Below are positions 8,268-20,357 of a stretch of 64,000 bases of DNA, piece after piece (positions within the stretch are counted from its first letter, which is position 1; the number at the start of each line of letters is the position of its first letter). The notes beneath the pieces were generated by a model. It worked only from the letters and a program-made list of their open reading frames with translations. It was not told the DNA's origin and did no database searches. The stretch comes from Marinifilum flexuosum (GTDB taxonomy: Bacteria > Bacteroidota > Bacteroidia > Bacteroidales > Marinifilaceae): the NCBI RefSeq assembly GCF_003610555.1, contig NZ_RAPQ01000012.1, positions 248,001 through 312,000 of the forward strand, given 5' to 3'. The translations under genes and the position numbers were made by a program.

Positions 8268-9143
8268 TTATCCAATAGTGTGGTTAGCAATTAATTCTTT
8301 CATTAACTCACCCATATCAGCATCGGTTGGCTCAAGAACCTTTGCCTCTTTAGCTTGGAAAACTACGTTTTCGATAGATTTCACTTTTGTAGGAGACCCT
8401 GTTAAACCAAGTTCTTCCGAATTCGTATCGATATCATTTACACTCCACTCGCCAATATTTAGGTATGGGCGATTGCTGTGTAATGCAATATAGTCTTCTG
8501 TTGCATTTTGCATTTCAGAAACTGCTCTTGCATGCTTGTATTTCATTACAAACTTCGCATTACGAGGACGACATTCAGGAGCAGAAGCATTAACTGTAAC
8601 AACCATTGGCATTTTACCTTCAACGGTTTCGACACCACGCTCTAAACGACGTTTTACAACAACATTACCTTTTTCAGCTGATACAATATCTTCTGCATAA
8701 GTAATTTGTGGAAATCCTAGTTTTTCAGCAACTTGAGGACCTACCTGAGCAGTATCACCGTCAATTGCCTGACGACCAGCAATAATAATATCAATTTTAC
8801 CCATTTTCTTAAGGGTACATGACAAAGCGTATGAAGTAGCCAATGTGTCAGAACCAGCAAATGCGCGGTCAGACAAAAGGATACCATTGTCGGCTCCGCG
8901 GTATAGACCTTCACGAATAATTTCCGCAGCTCTACCTGGTCCCATGGTTAATAGAGTAACTTCTGTGCCTTCGTACTTATCTTTTAAACGTAATGCTTGT
9001 TCCAATGCATTCAAATCTTCAGGGTTGAAGATTGCCGGCAAAGCCGCTCTGTTCACAGTTCCATCCGCTTTCATAGCATCCTTCCCAACATTTCTGGTGT
9101 CAGGAACCTGCTTCGCAAGAACAACAATTTTTAAACCTTTCAT
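8268..9143 (-). CDS. etfB: Electron transfer flavoprotein subunit beta
   Basis: AMP-binding subunit of ETF, 291 residues (family usually 250-290). It shows the N-terminal KQVPDT motif, NPEDLNALEQAL, the TMGPGRAAEIIREGLYRGAD segment and the GSDTLATSYAL recognition region. With EtfA it accepts electrons from the downstream acyl-CoA dehydrogenase. It is the first gene of the operon. A full-consensus promoter lies at 9310-9340, leaving a leader of roughly 160 bases. Confidence 0.96.
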   Translation of the reverse strand: MKGLKIVVLAKQVPDTRNVGKDAMKADGTVNRAALPAIFNPEDLNALEQALRLKDKYEGTEVTLLTMGPGRAAEIIREGLYRGADNGILLSDRAFAGSDTLATSYALSCTLKKMGKIDIIIAGRQAIDGDTAQVGPQVAEKLGFPQITYAEDIVSAEKGNVVVKRRLERGVETVEGKMPMVVTVNASAPECRPRNAKFVMKYKHARAVSEMQNATEDYIALHSNRPYLNIGEWSVNDIDTNSEELGLTGSPTKVKSIENVVFQAKEAKVLEPTDADMGELMKELIANHTIG

Positions 9144-9309
9144 TCTATATGTGTTTTTACATCAGTTTTGACGTTAATTTATTGAGATACCCCAAAATAA
9201 AATAATCACTCCTTATTCTGTATCTAAGTAAATCAACTAATCACTAATTATTATTTCTATATTCAGGTTTGCTCTTTTTACACTTGAATTTGTAAAATTC
9301 AGAGCTTAG

Positions 9310-9340
9310 CAAATATAAAGATTCGAATATTTAAAACAAA
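9310..9340 (-). promoter_or_regulatory. Promoter of the etfBA operon
   Basis: Minus strand: TTTG (9337-9340), exactly 19 bases, then TATATTTG (9310-9317). This is a full match to the Bacteroidetes primary-sigma consensus. Confidence 0.8.
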
Positions 9341-9696
9341 TCTTAATTACATTCGAAAAATGATTTATAAAAGACTTGCTAATCCTCTATTATACTACAT
9401 GATCACAGCCCATTATAACACAAATATTTATTAGTGATTATTGATGAAAACCCACCTAAGATTAATTGGCAAATTCAAAATAAGCGAGTCTTTAATAAAG
9501 AAATAAATCGTTTATTAATAATAGATAAACTCTTCTAATAAATGCTCCCTTTATTAGAAGATAGCTATTTCATGTGTCTAAATTACCTTTTAGTTGTCAC
9601 ATGGAACTCTCAAGAAATTTTAATCATTACCCTGTGTGTAATTTTTAAGATTAAAATTTACATGTTCGTTTCATAATACCATTTATTAAAAAACGC
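9341..9696. other. Non-coding region with hairpins upstream of cstA
   Basis: Most of the 581-base divergent gap between etfB and cstA; I see no gene. It holds a perfect 11-bp stem with 7-base loop (9532-9542 with 9550-9560) and, just before it, an 8-bp inverted repeat of TTAATAAA around 9491-9518. No T-run follows either, so they look like operators or leader structures rather than terminators. Confidence 0.5.
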
Positions 9697-9704
9697 TAAT
9701 TTTG
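9697..9704 (+). promoter_or_regulatory. Candidate -7 element of cstA
   Basis: TAATTTTG matches TAnnTTTG, 20 bases before the start codon. No TTTG box is found at the standard spacing, so the site may need an activator. Confidence 0.4.
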
Positions 9705-9724
9705 ATTTCAAATTGAATTGAGCT

Positions 9725-11191
9725 ATGATTACATTCTTAACTGCAATTGCTGCATTAGTAATTGGATACTTTATTTATGGAAAATTTATAGAACGCTTCT
9801 TTGGAGCCAATGATAAAATTAAAACTCCAGCAGTTCGACTTGAAGATGGTGTAGATTTCATTCCAATGCCAACCTGGAAAATGTTCACCATTCAGTTCTT
9901 AAATATTGCAGGCCTAGGTCCCATTTTTGGAGCAATACTAGGTGCTATGTATGGCCCTGTTGCTTACATCTGGATTGTTTTTGGCTGTATTTTTATGGGA
10001 GCGGTACATGATTATTTTTCGGGAATGTTATCCATTAGAAACGATGGTGCAAGCTTACCCGAAATTGTTGGGAAATATTTAGGAATAATCGCCAAAGTAA
10101 TTCTGGCAGTCATTACATTTTCATTATTAATAATGGTTGGTGTAGCATTTGTAACTGGACCGGCAGGATTATTAAAAGATTTAACTGGTGGAGGTTTGCA
10201 CTATTGGCTTTATGGGATCTTTGGATATTATTTAATCGCAACTTTACTGCCAATCAATAAAATTATAGGTAAGATTTATCCAATTTTTGGAGCTGCATTA
10301 TTAATTATGGCATTTAGTATAGCGGGCATCATGCTATACAATGGTTTCAATGGCAGTTTTCACCTAAATGAGCTATCTGTTGACCAGTTAAAAAATATGC
10401 ATATCAATCCTACTCAAAACATCTTGTATCCAATGATGTTTATTGTAATATCCTGTGGGGCCATTTCTGGATTTCATTCTACCCAATCACCTATGATGGC
10501 ACGATGCATGCGTAAAGAAAGCTATGGTCGTCCTGTGTTTTTTGGTGCCATGATTGCTGAAGGAATTGTAGCAATTATTTGGGCTACCGCTGCAATGAAC
10601 TATTTTGGAACAGCAACAGATTTAAATAATACAATTGCCTCTGGACGTAATCCGGCTTGGGTTGTAAACGAGATTTGTAACTCCTGGCTAGGGCAAGTTG
10701 GAGCAATTTTCGCCATTGTTGGTGTAATTGCCTGCCCTATTACAACAGGAGACACCGCCTTTAGAAGTGCTCGATTGATGATTGCTGATTTCTTTAAGTT
10801 AGAGCAAAAATCTTTGAAGAGTAGATTGCTCGTATCCATTCCGCTTTTTGTATTGGGATTTATACTTTCTCAGCTAAGCTTTGGTACCATCTGGAAATTC
10901 CTTGGTCTTTTTAATCAATTGTTATCCATGGTAATGCTTTGGACAGCGTCCATGTATTTGGTAGAGAAAAAGAAAAATCATTTCATCATTAGTTTACCTG
11001 CAACATTTATGACAGCCATTTGCGCTACGTTTATATTAGTTGCCCCTAATAAAAACGGAGGGTTAGCAATTGATACTAGTATAGGTTACGCAGTAGGCAT
11101 TATTATCGCATTGCTAGTTTTTTCATGGTTTCTTGTTGCAGCTCATAAAAGAAGTGCAAAACATTCAGTATTAAAACTATCTGAAATATAA
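9725..11191 (+). CDS. cstA: CstA-family carbon starvation transporter
   Basis: Polytopic inner-membrane protein of 488 residues, the short form of the CstA family (E. coli CstA is about 700). It transports peptides or pyruvate-like substrates during carbon starvation in studied members. Recognisable features are the opening helix with the GYFIYGKFIERFFG segment, FNIAGLGPIFGAILGA-like glycine-rich motif near residue 65, GAVHDYFSGMLS, and the CPITTGDTAFRSARL motif near residue 340. More than ten hydrophobic segments are visible. It stands alone between a hairpin-rich upstream gap and a strong terminator. The exact substrate is not predictable. Confidence 0.9.
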   Translation: MITFLTAIAALVIGYFIYGKFIERFFGANDKIKTPAVRLEDGVDFIPMPTWKMFTIQFLNIAGLGPIFGAILGAMYGPVAYIWIVFGCIFMGAVHDYFSGMLSIRNDGASLPEIVGKYLGIIAKVILAVITFSLLIMVGVAFVTGPAGLLKDLTGGGLHYWLYGIFGYYLIATLLPINKIIGKIYPIFGAALLIMAFSIAGIMLYNGFNGSFHLNELSVDQLKNMHINPTQNILYPMMFIVISCGAISGFHSTQSPMMARCMRKESYGRPVFFGAMIAEGIVAIIWATAAMNYFGTATDLNNTIASGRNPAWVVNEICNSWLGQVGAIFAIVGVIACPITTGDTAFRSARLMIADFFKLEQKSLKSRLLVSIPLFVLGFILSQLSFGTIWKFLGLFNQLLSMVMLWTASMYLVEKKKNHFIISLPATFMTAICATFILVAPNKNGGLAIDTSIGYAVGIIIALLVFSWFLVAAHKRSAKHSVLKLSEI

Positions 11192-11220
11192 AAAAAGGAA
11201 GCTAAATACTTCCTTTTTTT
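11190..11220 (+). terminator. Bidirectional terminator between cstA and the DUF3467 gene
   Basis: An A-run/GGAAG stem pairs with CTTCC/T-run (11191-11201 with 11209-11219, loop of 7). It works for cstA and overlaps the stop codon of the convergent DUF3467 gene. Confidence 0.85.
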
Positions 11221-11545
11221 ATGCCTGCCCAGTAGGGCCAAAATTCATAGGAATCACTGGTCCTTGTGGTCCATGGTTTTCATCCACATTTTTAATTGGG
11301 CCATGCATACTCTCAAACTTGTGAATATTATCTTGCAATGCCAATAGAAGACGTTTTGCATGTTCAGGGGTCAAAATAATTCTTGATTTTACATCAGCTT
11401 TAGGTACTCCTGGCATAACTCTAACAAAGTCCACCACAAATTCAGAGCTCGAATGTGTAATTACAGCTAAATTAGAATAAGTTCCCTGTGCCACTTCTTC
11501 TGTTAATTGAATATCTATTTGTCCTGAAGGCTTCTTATCACTCAT
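11219..11545 (-). CDS. DUF3467 domain protein
   Basis: A 108-residue protein of the DUF3467 family. The core reads YSNLAVITHSSSEFVVDF and continues to a conserved PGVPKADVKSRIILTPEHAKRLL segment. The function is unknown. In Bacteroidetes it regularly follows rpoC, as here (134 bases downstream of the rpoC stop and beyond a terminator), which hints at a link with transcription, but that is inference from position only. The C-terminal tail is rich in Gly and Pro. Confidence 0.85.
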   Translation of the reverse strand: MSDKKPSGQIDIQLTEEVAQGTYSNLAVITHSSSEFVVDFVRVMPGVPKADVKSRIILTPEHAKRLLLALQDNIHKFESMHGPIKNVDENHGPQGPVIPMNFGPTGQA

Positions 11546-11630
11546 AATGTATCTATTTTTATTAATTTCTTATCTACTCTGGTAAAATTAGGAAATTAAT
11601 TTTGAATGTGCTGCTAATTCTAAACAATAA

Positions 11631-11659
11631 AAAAGGGTGTTTCCAATGGAAACACCCTT
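11631..11659 (-). terminator. Terminator of the rpoBC operon
   Basis: A 12-bp perfect stem (11633-11644 with 11648-11659) with a minimal loop, then a T-rich tail on the minus strand (complement of AATAAAAA). It lies about 20 bases past the rpoC stop. The DUF3467 gene beyond it may be reached by readthrough or its own promoter. Confidence 0.85.
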
Positions 11660-11679
11660 CAATATTTAGAGTCCTATAT

Positions 11680-14600
11680 TTAGAATTCTGATTTATTGTC
11701 AAGAAGCTTTTCGTACTCTTCTTTCGCTCCTACTACAACATCTTTGTATTCTCTTAAACCTGTACCTGCAGGAATCAAGTGACCACAAATAACGTTCTCT
11801 TTCAGACCTTCTAATTTGTCCATTTTACCGCTAATTGCAGCTTCATTCAACACTTTAGTAGTCTCCTGGAACGATGCAGCAGAAATGAAACTCTTAGTTT
11901 GAAGAGCAGCTCTTGTAATACCTTGCAAAATCTGAGTAGAAGTTGCAGCGATAGCCTCACGAGCTTCAACCAATTTCACATCACGACGTCTCAAGATAGA
12001 ATTAATATCTCTAAGTTTTCTTGCTGTTACAATCTGTCCAGCTTTCAACTCATCTGAATCTCCTGCATCAACAATAACTTTCTTACCGAAAATCTCATCG
12101 TTTTCACGCATGAATTCCATCTTGTCGATTACTTGTTTCTCCAAGAACTTAGTATCTCCTGGATCAGCAATAACTACCTTACGCATCATCTGACGAACGA
12201 TAATTTCAAAGTGTTTATCGTTAATCTTCACACCCTGCATACGGTATACATCCTGTACTTCGTTCACAATATATTCCTGAACTTTTGTAGGACCTTTAAT
12301 CGATAGAATATCAGCTGGAGTTGTAGCACCTTCTGATAATGGAGTACCCGCTCTTACATAATCGTTCTCCTGAACAAGGATTTGTTTTGAAAGAGGTACC
12401 AAGTACTTCTTAACATCTCCTGTTTTGGTTGTAACAACAATCTCGCGGTTACCACGCTTAATTTTACCAAACGTAACCTCACCATCAATCTCAGAAACAA
12501 CAGCTGGGTTAGATGGATTACGAGCCTCGAACAACTCAGTAACACGTGGAAGACCCCCGGTGATATCACCTGCCTTACCAAGAGCTCTAGGAATTTTAAC
12601 AACAGACTGACCAGCAACAACCATCTCTCCTTCGTTAACGGAAATGTGAGCTCCTACTGGTAAGTTATAAGATTTTAATACCTCACCGCTTGAGTTTAAA
12701 ATCTTAACACTTGGGTTCTTTGTCTTGTCCTTAGATTCTACAACTACTTTCTCAGCAAAACCAGTAGCTTCATCCGATTCTTCTTTAAAAGTAACACCTT
12801 CAATTAAGTTATCGAAAGTAACCTTACCTGAGAATTCAGTAACGATCATAGCATTGTATGGATCCCATTCACAAATCAAGTCACCTTTCTTAACATCTTG
12901 ACCATCCTTGATATACAATTTAGATCCGTAAGGAATTGTATGAGTAGTCAAAGTAATGTTGGTGTTTTTATCGATAATACGTAATTCAGCCAAACGACCA
13001 ATTACAACATCATGCTTATCTCCTTCTTCTGGAGTATGCTCTACAGTTCTTAATTCTTCGAATTCAGCGTAACCATCGTATTTCGATTCAACAGAGTTTT
13101 CAGCAGAAACGTTACCCGCAGTACCCCCTACGTGGAAGGTACGAAGTGTAAGCTGTGTACCCGGCTCTCCAATTGACTGAGCTGCAATAACACCAACTGC
13201 TTCACCTTTCTGAACAGCCTTACCTGTTGCAAGGTTACGTCCGTAACATTTAGCACAAACCCCTTGTTTAGACTCACAAGTAAGTACTGAACGAATCTCA
13301 ACACGTTCAATCGGAGAGTTTTCAATTGTTTGAGCAATCTCTTCTGTAATCTCAACCCCTGACTTCACGATTAATTCACCTGAAATTGGATGATATACAT
13401 CGTGTACAGTAGTTCTACCAAGAATTCTTTCACTTAGAGATGCAACAACTTCCTCCTGATTCTTAATCGCTGTAGCAGTTAAACCTCTTAACGTTCCACA
13501 GTCTCTCTCATTAATGATAACATCCTGAGCAACATCAACCAAACGACGAGTAAGATAACCCGCATCCGCAGTTTTCAATGCCGTATCCGCAAGACCTTTA
13601 CGCGCACCGTGAGTAGAAATAAAGTACTCAAGTACAGAAAGACCTTCCTTAAAGTTCGAAAGAATCGGATTTTCAATAATCTGACCACCGGTAGCACCTG
13701 ATTTTTGAGGCTTAGCCATCAAACCACGCATACCACCCAACTGACGAATCTGCTCCCTAGAACCACGAGCTCCAGAATCAAGCATCATGTAAACCGAGTT
13801 AAAACCTTGATTGTCGGCAATTAACTGGTTCATCAATGTTTGCGTCAAATTAGCGTTAACATGCGTCCAAATATCAATAATCTGGTTATACCTTTCATTA
13901 TTGGTAATGAAACCCATGTTATAATTATTCAACACTTCCTCAACCTGAGCATAACCTTCAGCTACAAGATCTTCTTTCTCTGCCGGAACAATAACGTCTG
14001 ACAAGTTAAACGAAAGACCACCTTCGAATGCCTTACGGTATCCTAAGGACTTGATATCATCCAAGAATTTCGCACAGGCATCAACCCCACATTTCTTGAA
14101 TACATATCCAATAATATCACGAAGTGCTTTTTTAGTAATCAACTGATTAATAAATCCAGCTCCTTCAGGAGTAAATTGATTCAAAATGATACGACCAATA
14201 GTAGTCTCAACAATAGTATCTACCAATTCATCATTTTCATTTAAATCTTTAACTTTCACTTTAATTACAGAGTGAAGATCTACAGCTTTCTCATTGAAAG
14301 CAATCATAGCCTCTTCTGCAGAATAGAAAGTTAATCCTTCCCCTTTGCTTCCTTTTCTAGGTTTGGTAATGTAGTAAAGACCCAATACCATATCCTGAGA
14401 AGGAACTGTAACTGGTGCACCATTAGCAGGGTTCAAAATATTGTGAGAACACAACATTAACATTTGAGCCTCTAATACTGCTTCGTTACCAAGTGGCAAG
14501 TGAACCGCCATCTGGTCACCATCAAAGTCGGCGTTAAACCCAGTACAAGCAAGTGGATGTAGACGAATTGCTTTACCCTCAATTAGCTTAGGTTGGAATG

Positions 14601-15942
14601 CCTGAATACCCAAACGGTGAAGAGTAGGAGCACGGTTAAGAAGAACCGGATGTCCTTTCAGTACATTTTCCAAGATATCCCAAACTACAGGATCTTTTCT
14701 ATCTACAATTTTCTTAGCTGATTTTACAGTTTTTACAATACCTCTCTCAATCAGTTTACGGATTACGAAAGGCTTGTACAATTCCGCTGCCATGTCTTTT
14801 GGAAGACCACATTCATGCATTTGCAAGTCTGGTCCTACAACAATTACCGAACGAGCTGAATAGTCAACACGCTTACCCAACAAGTTTTGACGGAAACGAC
14901 CTTGCTTACCTTTCAATGAGTCTGAAAGAGATTTTAAAGGACGGTTATTTTCTGTCTTAACCGCATTAGATTTACGTGAGTTATCGAATAATGAATCAAC
15001 CGCTTCCTGAAGCATACGTTTCTCGTTACGTAAGATTACTTCCGGAGCTTTGATTTCAATTAATCTTTTCAGACGATTGTTACGAATAATTACTCTTCGG
15101 TACAAATCGTTCAAGTCTGAAGTTGCAAAACGTCCACCATCCAATGGTACCAATGGACGAAGTTCTGGTGGAATCACAGGAACAACTTTAACAATCATCC
15201 ATTCCGGATTGTTTACTCCTTGTGACTCACGGAAAGCTTCAACTACCTGCAAACGCTTCAATGCTTCATTTTTACGTTGCTGAGAAGTTTCTGTATTTGC
15301 TTTGTGACGTAAATCGTATGATAATGAATCAAGATCTAAACGACCTAACAAGCTATACAAAGCTTCCGCTCCCATTTGAGCAATAAACTTATTTGGATCA
15401 TCATCATCCAAAAATTGATTTTCCATTGGAAGTTCGTCAAGAATATCCAAGTATTCTTCTTCCGTTAGAAAATCTAAATATTTAATACCATCAGCTGATT
15501 TAACACCTGGATTAATTACCACGTATCTTTCGTAATAAATAATTGTGTCAAGCTTTTTGGTAGGTAATCCTAAAAGATAACCAATTTTGTTTGGTAATGA
15601 TTTGAAGTACCAGATGTGCGCAACAGGAACAACCAACTGAATGTGTCCCATTCTTTCGCGTCTAACCTTTTTTTCTGTTACTTCAACACCACAACGGTCA
15701 CAAACAATACCACGATAACGGATACGCTTGTACTTACCACAATGACACTCATAATCTTTAACGGGACCGAAAATTCTTTCACAGAATAATCCATCGCGTT
15801 CCGGCTTATAAGTACGATAATTGATGGTTTCAGGCTTTAAAACCTCTCCACTTGATCTTTCAAGAATTTCTTCTGGAGAAGCAAGACTGATAGAGATTTT
15901 TGTAAAATTGCTCTTTACTTGTTTATCTCTTCTGAATGCCAT
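11680..15942 (-). CDS. rpoC: DNA-directed RNA polymerase subunit beta'
   Basis: Largest subunit of RNA polymerase, 1420 residues, carrying the catalytic Mg site. The absolutely conserved NADFDGD is at residues 470-476. The N-terminal zinc site CHCGKY...CDRCGVE is near residues 66-88, and the second zinc cluster ([13 protein letters not shown]) lies in the C-terminal half. The clamp, bridge-helix and trigger-loop regions (GSRGNADQI-like segment [19 protein letters not shown]) are intact. It is cotranscribed with rpoB, 83 bases upstream, with a long hairpin in the gap. Confidence 0.99.
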   Translation of the reverse strand: MAFRRDKQVKSNFTKISISLASPEEILERSSGEVLKPETINYRTYKPERDGLFCERIFGPVKDYECHCGKYKRIRYRGIVCDRCGVEVTEKKVRRERMGHIQLVVPVAHIWYFKSLPNKIGYLLGLPTKKLDTIIYYERYVVINPGVKSADGIKYLDFLTEEEYLDILDELPMENQFLDDDDPNKFIAQMGAEALYSLLGRLDLDSLSYDLRHKANTETSQQRKNEALKRLQVVEAFRESQGVNNPEWMIVKVVPVIPPELRPLVPLDGGRFATSDLNDLYRRVIIRNNRLKRLIEIKAPEVILRNEKRMLQEAVDSLFDNSRKSNAVKTENNRPLKSLSDSLKGKQGRFRQNLLGKRVDYSARSVIVVGPDLQMHECGLPKDMAAELYKPFVIRKLIERGIVKTVKSAKKIVDRKDPVVWDILENVLKGHPVLLNRAPTLHRLGIQAFQPKLIEGKAIRLHPLACTGFNADFDGDQMAVHLPLGNEAVLEAQMLMLCSHNILNPANGAPVTVPSQDMVLGLYYITKPRKGSKGEGLTFYSAEEAMIAFNEKAVDLHSVIKVKVKDLNENDELVDTIVETTIGRIILNQFTPEGAGFINQLITKKALRDIIGYVFKKCGVDACAKFLDDIKSLGYRKAFEGGLSFNLSDVIVPAEKEDLVAEGYAQVEEVLNNYNMGFITNNERYNQIIDIWTHVNANLTQTLMNQLIADNQGFNSVYMMLDSGARGSREQIRQLGGMRGLMAKPQKSGATGGQIIENPILSNFKEGLSVLEYFISTHGARKGLADTALKTADAGYLTRRLVDVAQDVIINERDCGTLRGLTATAIKNQEEVVASLSERILGRTTVHDVYHPISGELIVKSGVEITEEIAQTIENSPIERVEIRSVLTCESKQGVCAKCYGRNLATGKAVQKGEAVGVIAAQSIGEPGTQLTLRTFHVGGTAGNVSAENSVESKYDGYAEFEELRTVEHTPEEGDKHDVVIGRLAELRIIDKNTNITLTTHTIPYGSKLYIKDGQDVKKGDLICEWDPYNAMIVTEFSGKVTFDNLIEGVTFKEESDEATGFAEKVVVESKDKTKNPSVKILNSSGEVLKSYNLPVGAHISVNEGEMVVAGQSVVKIPRALGKAGDITGGLPRVTELFEARNPSNPAVVSEIDGEVTFGKIKRGNREIVVTTKTGDVKKYLVPLSKQILVQENDYVRAGTPLSEGATTPADILSIKGPTKVQEYIVNEVQDVYRMQGVKINDKHFEIIVRQMMRKVVIADPGDTKFLEKQVIDKMEFMRENDEIFGKKVIVDAGDSDELKAGQIVTARKLRDINSILRRRDVKLVEAREAIAATSTQILQGITRAALQTKSFISAASFQETTKVLNEAAISGKMDKLEGLKENVICGHLIPAGTGLREYKDVVVGAKEEYEKLLDNKSEF

Positions 15943-15978
15943 ATGTTGAAAATTAGGAAATTAACAATATTATTCTAT

Positions 15979-16013
15979 AAAAGTGAATGATCGAAAATTC
16001 GAACATTCACTTT
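15979..16013. other. Extended hairpin between rpoB and rpoC
   Basis: AAAGTGAATG (ending 15989) pairs with CATTCACTTT (16004-16013); inside it TCGAA pairs with TTCGA, interrupted only by an A-A mismatch. No long T-run follows on the minus strand, so RNA processing or pausing is more likely than termination. Confidence 0.6.
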
Positions 16014-16025
16014 ATAATATAAGGC

Positions 16026-19000
16026 TTAAATTAACTTTACGCTCAAGCCAAGACCTCTTAATTCGTGTAGTAACACGTTTAGAGATTCCGGAATACCCGG
16101 ATTTGGCATTGGATCACCTTTAACGATAGATTCGTAAGCTTTAGCACGACCTACAACGTCATCCGACTTAACGGTTAGGATTTCCTGAAGAATATGAGCA
16201 GCACCAAATGCCTCAAGTGCCCAAACCTCCATCTCTCCAAAACGCTGACCACCAAACTGAGCCTTACCACCAAGTGGTTGCTGAGTAATAAGTGAGTATG
16301 GTCCAATAGAACGTGCGTGCATCTTATCATCAACCATGTGACCAAGTTTCAGCATATAGATCACACCTACCGTTGCAGGCTGGTCGAAACGCTCACCTGT
16401 TCCACCATCGTGAAGATATGCTTTACCGAATGCAGGAACACCTGCTTTATCAGTATAACTTGTAATTTCATCCAATGACGCACCATCAAAAATTGGAGTA
16501 GCAAATTTCAATCCTAACTCCATACCTGCCCAACCTAGTACAGTTTCAAATACCTGTCCCAAGTTCATACGTGAAGGTACACCCAGTGGGTTCAAACAGA
16601 TATCAACAGTAGTTCCATCTTCAAGGAATGGCATATCCTCGTCTCTTACAACACGAGAAACAATACCTTTATTACCGTGACGACCTGCCATTTTATCACC
16701 AATCTGAAGCTTACGTTTCTTAGCTACATATACTTTCGCCATTTGAATAATACCTGCTGGCATTTCATCACCAATGGTTACATTGTATTTTTTACGCTTA
16801 TTGATACTTTCAAGCTCTTTGAACTTGATAATATAATTGTGTAAAAGCTTTTTGATTGTTTCGTTCTTATCCTTATCAGTTGTCCACTTGTTAGGATTAA
16901 TTTCCAAGAAATTAATATCAGCTAACAATTTCTGAGTGAACTTAACACCTTTAGGAATAACATCTACACTTAAATAATCTTTAACTCCTTGCGAAGTTTT
17001 ACCATTTACAAGAGTGAATAGTTTTTCAACCAATCTAGCTTGTAAGGCGGTGATTTGTGATGCCAATTCTTCATCCAATTTTTGGATTAATGGCTTATCT
17101 GATTGTTTCGATTTACGATCGCGAACAGAACGAGAGAATAATTTCTTATCGATAATCACACCACGTAATGATGGAGAAGCTTTCAACGAAGCATCTTTAA
17201 CATCACCCGCTTTATCACCGAAGATCGCTCTCAATAACTTCTCTTCTGGTGATGGATCTGATTCTCCTTTAGGAGTAATCTTACCAATTAAGATATCACC
17301 TGGTTCAACATTCGCACCAATACGAATCAAACCATTTTCATCAAGATTACGAGTTGCTTCTTCACTAACGTTAGGGATATCAGAAGTTAATTCCTCCATA
17401 CCACGTTTCGTGTCACGAACTTCAAGAGTGTATTCATCAACGTGAACTGATGTAAATACATCATCCTTAACGATACGTTCTGAAATTACAATCGCATCCT
17501 CGTAGTTGTAACCTTTCCAAGGCATAAATGCCACTTTCAAGTTACGTCCAAGAGCCAACTCACCATCTTGAGTTGCATAACCATGAGTAAGAATTTGTCC
17601 TTCTTCAACCTTTTGTCCTTTTGTAACAATTGGTTTCAGGTCAATCGTAGTACCCTGGTTGGTTTTTCCATATTTTGGAATATTATAAGTCTTGGTATCT
17701 CCTTCGAAACTAACAAATGCTTCTTCCTCAGTTTGATCGTATTTGATAACAATTTTATTTGCATCAACAAACTCAACAACACCAGTACCTTCAGCACTAA
17801 TCTGAGTTCTTGAATCACGAACAAGATCTCCTTCCAAACCAGTACCAACAATAGGTGATTCAGGTTTGATTACAGGAACTGCCTGACGCATCATGTTAGA
17901 TCCCATCAAAGCACGGTTCGCATCATCATGCTCCAGGAAAGGAATCAAAGATGCAGCAATAGAAGCGATCTGGTTAGGAGCTACGTCCATCAAATCAATA
18001 TTCTCAATTTCCTCGAATGGGAAGTCGCCGTCTTTACGAGATTTTGCTTTAGGATTTACAAAACTACCATCATCATTTAAAGGAGCATTTGCCTGAGCAA
18101 TTGTCAATCCTTCTTCCTCTTCAGCTGATAGGTATTCAACACCTGCAGAAGATAAATCAACACCACCATCAGCAACCTTACGATAAGGAGTTTCGATGAA
18201 ACCTAAATTATTAATTTTAGCAAACACACAAAGAGAAGAAATCAAACCAATGTTTGGTCCCTCAGGTGTCTCAATAGGACATAAACGTCCGTAGTGAGTG
18301 TAGTGTACATCTCGAACCTCGAAACCTGCTCTTTCACGGGAAAGACCACCAGGACCTAAGGCCGACATTCTACGTTTGTGTGTAATCTCAGCCAATGGGT
18401 TGGTTTGATCCATGAACTGAGACAATGCATTCGTTCCAAAGAATGAGTTGATAACAGAAGAAAGCGTCTTCGAGTTAATCAAATCAATTGGAGTAAATAC
18501 CTCATTATCTCTAACGTTCATTCTCTCACGAATGGTTCTGGCCATACGTGCCAAACCTACTCCGAACTGAGTATAAAGTTGTTCACCTACTGTACGAACA
18601 CGACGGTTACTCAAGTGGTCAATATCATCCACATCAGTACGAGCATTCAACAGCTTGATTAGGTACTTGATAATTTCAATAATGTCTTCTTTGGTCAACA
18701 CTTTGGTGTCACCATCAGTGTTCAAACCTAATTTCTTATTTAGGCGGTAACGACCAACATCACCTAAATCATATCTCTTATCAGAGAAGAATAACTTATC
18801 GATCACGTCGCGAGCTGTAGCCTCATCTGGTGGCTCAGAGTTACGCAACTGACGATAAATGTGAAGAACTGCTTCTTTTTCGGAGTTACAAGGGTCTTTC
18901 TGAAGCGTATTATAAATAATCGCATAATCAGCAAGGTTTTGTTCCTCTTTGTGCAATAAGATAGTTTTTGCACCCGATTCAAGAATTTCTTCTATATGTT

Positions 19001-19838
19001 CTGGTTCGATTATTGTCTCACGATCAATAACCACCTCATTACGCTCAATAGATACTACCTCGCCAGTATCCTCGTCTACGAAGTCTTCAATCCATGACTT
19101 AAGAACACGAGCGGCAAGTTTTCTTCCAACGATTTTTTTCAAACCGGTTTTAGAAACCTTGATTTCATCAGCAAGGTTAAAAATCTCTAGGATTTCTTTA
19201 TCACTTTCGTAACCAATTGCACGAAGCAAAGTTGTTACAGGAAGCTTTTTCTTACGATCGATATATGCATACATCACATTATTGATGTCGGTAGCAAACT
19301 CGATCCAGGAACCTTTGAAAGGAATAATTCTGGCAGAATACAACTTGGTTCCATTTGCGTGTACACTTTGTCCAAAGAATACACCAGGTGAACGGTGAAG
19401 CTGAGATACAACTACACGTTCTGCTCCGTTAACTACGAATGTACCTTTTTCAGTCATGTAAGGAACAGTTCCTAGGTATACATCCTGAATTACTGTATCG
19501 AAATCCTCATGTTCAGGATCGGTACAGTAAAGTTTTAACTTAGCTTTTAGCGGTACGCTATAAGTTAAGCCTCTTTCGATACATTCTTCGATTGTGTAAC
19601 GGGGCGGATCAACAAAATAGTCGAGAAACTCCAACACGAAATTATTTCTGGTATCGGTAATTGGGAAATTCTCGCTAAATACCTTAAATAATCCTTCGTT
19701 CGTTCTTTTCTCTGGAGTCGTTTCCAGTTGAAAAAAGTCTTGAAAAGATTTTAATTGTACTTCCAAAAAATCAGGGTATGAAAGCTGATTCTTGTTAGAA
19801 GCAAAACTAATTCTTTGACTAATAGTATTTGAAGACAT
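16026..19838 (-). CDS. rpoB: DNA-directed RNA polymerase subunit beta
   Basis: Second largest RNA polymerase subunit, 1270 residues. The rifampicin-binding region [18 protein letters not shown] near residue 480, followed by MSALGPGG, carries the usual sensitive-type residues (Asp, His and Ser at the positions that mutate in resistant strains). The C-terminal [14 protein letters not shown] and [21 protein letters not shown] motifs bind beta' and are intact. It follows rplL after a 105-base gap that contains a terminator-like hairpin. Confidence 0.99.
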   Translation of the reverse strand: MSSNTISQRISFASNKNQLSYPDFLEVQLKSFQDFFQLETTPEKRTNEGLFKVFSENFPITDTRNNFVLEFLDYFVDPPRYTIEECIERGLTYSVPLKAKLKLYCTDPEHEDFDTVIQDVYLGTVPYMTEKGTFVVNGAERVVVSQLHRSPGVFFGQSVHANGTKLYSARIIPFKGSWIEFATDINNVMYAYIDRKKKLPVTTLLRAIGYESDKEILEIFNLADEIKVSKTGLKKIVGRKLAARVLKSWIEDFVDEDTGEVVSIERNEVVIDRETIIEPEHIEEILESGAKTILLHKEEQNLADYAIIYNTLQKDPCNSEKEAVLHIYRQLRNSEPPDEATARDVIDKLFFSDKRYDLGDVGRYRLNKKLGLNTDGDTKVLTKEDIIEIIKYLIKLLNARTDVDDIDHLSNRRVRTVGEQLYTQFGVGLARMARTIRERMNVRDNEVFTPIDLINSKTLSSVINSFFGTNALSQFMDQTNPLAEITHKRRMSALGPGGLSRERAGFEVRDVHYTHYGRLCPIETPEGPNIGLISSLCVFAKINNLGFIETPYRKVADGGVDLSSAGVEYLSAEEEEGLTIAQANAPLNDDGSFVNPKAKSRKDGDFPFEEIENIDLMDVAPNQIASIAASLIPFLEHDDANRALMGSNMMRQAVPVIKPESPIVGTGLEGDLVRDSRTQISAEGTGVVEFVDANKIVIKYDQTEEEAFVSFEGDTKTYNIPKYGKTNQGTTIDLKPIVTKGQKVEEGQILTHGYATQDGELALGRNLKVAFMPWKGYNYEDAIVISERIVKDDVFTSVHVDEYTLEVRDTKRGMEELTSDIPNVSEEATRNLDENGLIRIGANVEPGDILIGKITPKGESDPSPEEKLLRAIFGDKAGDVKDASLKASPSLRGVIIDKKLFSRSVRDRKSKQSDKPLIQKLDEELASQITALQARLVEKLFTLVNGKTSQGVKDYLSVDVIPKGVKFTQKLLADINFLEINPNKWTTDKDKNETIKKLLHNYIIKFKELESINKRKKYNVTIGDEMPAGIIQMAKVYVAKKRKLQIGDKMAGRHGNKGIVSRVVRDEDMPFLEDGTTVDICLNPLGVPSRMNLGQVFETVLGWAGMELGLKFATPIFDGASLDEITSYTDKAGVPAFGKAYLHDGGTGERFDQPATVGVIYMLKLGHMVDDKMHARSIGPYSLITQQPLGGKAQFGGQRFGEMEVWALEAFGAAHILQEILTVKSDDVVGRAKAYESIVKGDPMPNPGIPESLNVLLHELRGLGLSVKLI

Positions 19839-19877
19839 TTACTTAAAATTAATTGAACCTAAACGATAATAAACAAC

Positions 19878-19910
19878 AAAAAGGCTTAGAGTCCCGGTTA
19901 GGAACTCTAA
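19878..19910 (-). terminator. Terminator-like hairpin (possible attenuator) in the rplL-rpoB gap
   Basis: Stem 19886-19895 with 19901-19910 (one mismatch in ten), loop of 5, followed on the minus strand by GCC and five T. It sits between the rplL stop and the rpoB start, where E. coli also has a partial terminator. Confidence 0.65.
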
Positions 19911-19943
19911 ACCAAATAACCTTATATATAGGTTTTAGTGCTT

Positions 19944-20318
19944 CTATTTAAGCTCAACTTCAGCTCCAGCTTCTTCTAATTGTGCTTTAAGTGCTTCAGC
20001 TTCTTCTTTAGAAACTTTTTCTTTCAATGGAGCTGGTGCAGCATCTACTGCAGCCTTAGCTTCTTTAAGACCTAAACCAGTTAATTCTTTAACCAATTTC
20101 ACTACAGCTAGTTTAGAACCACCAGCAGCAGTTAGAATTACGTCAAACTCAGTTTGCTCAGCAGCACCACCTTCAGCGCCAGCAGCAGGTCCAGCAACAA
20201 CTGCAGCAGCAGCAGCTGGTTCAATTCCGTATTCTTCTTTTAAGATTTCAGCTAATTCATTTACTTCCTTAACAGTCAAATTAACTAATTCTTCTGCAAA
20301 CTTTTTTAAATCTGCCAT
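19944..20318 (-). CDS. rplL: 50S ribosomal protein L7/L12
   Basis: Stalk protein bL12, 124 residues, present in several copies on L10 and recruiting translational GTPases. An N-terminal dimerisation helix is followed by an Ala/Gly-rich hinge (residues 32-53) and the C-terminal domain with the GTPase-contact helix containing [20 protein letters not shown]. It lies 39 bases downstream of rplJ, the usual pairing. Confidence 0.98.
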   Translation of the reverse strand: MADLKKFAEELVNLTVKEVNELAEILKEEYGIEPAAAAAVVAGPAAGAEGGAAEQTEFDVILTAAGGSKLAVVKLVKELTGLGLKEAKAAVDAAPAPLKEKVSKEEAEALKAQLEEAGAEVELK

Positions 20319-20357
20319 TTTTCCTTCAGTTTTTAAAATTTAATTACTCTAAATATA

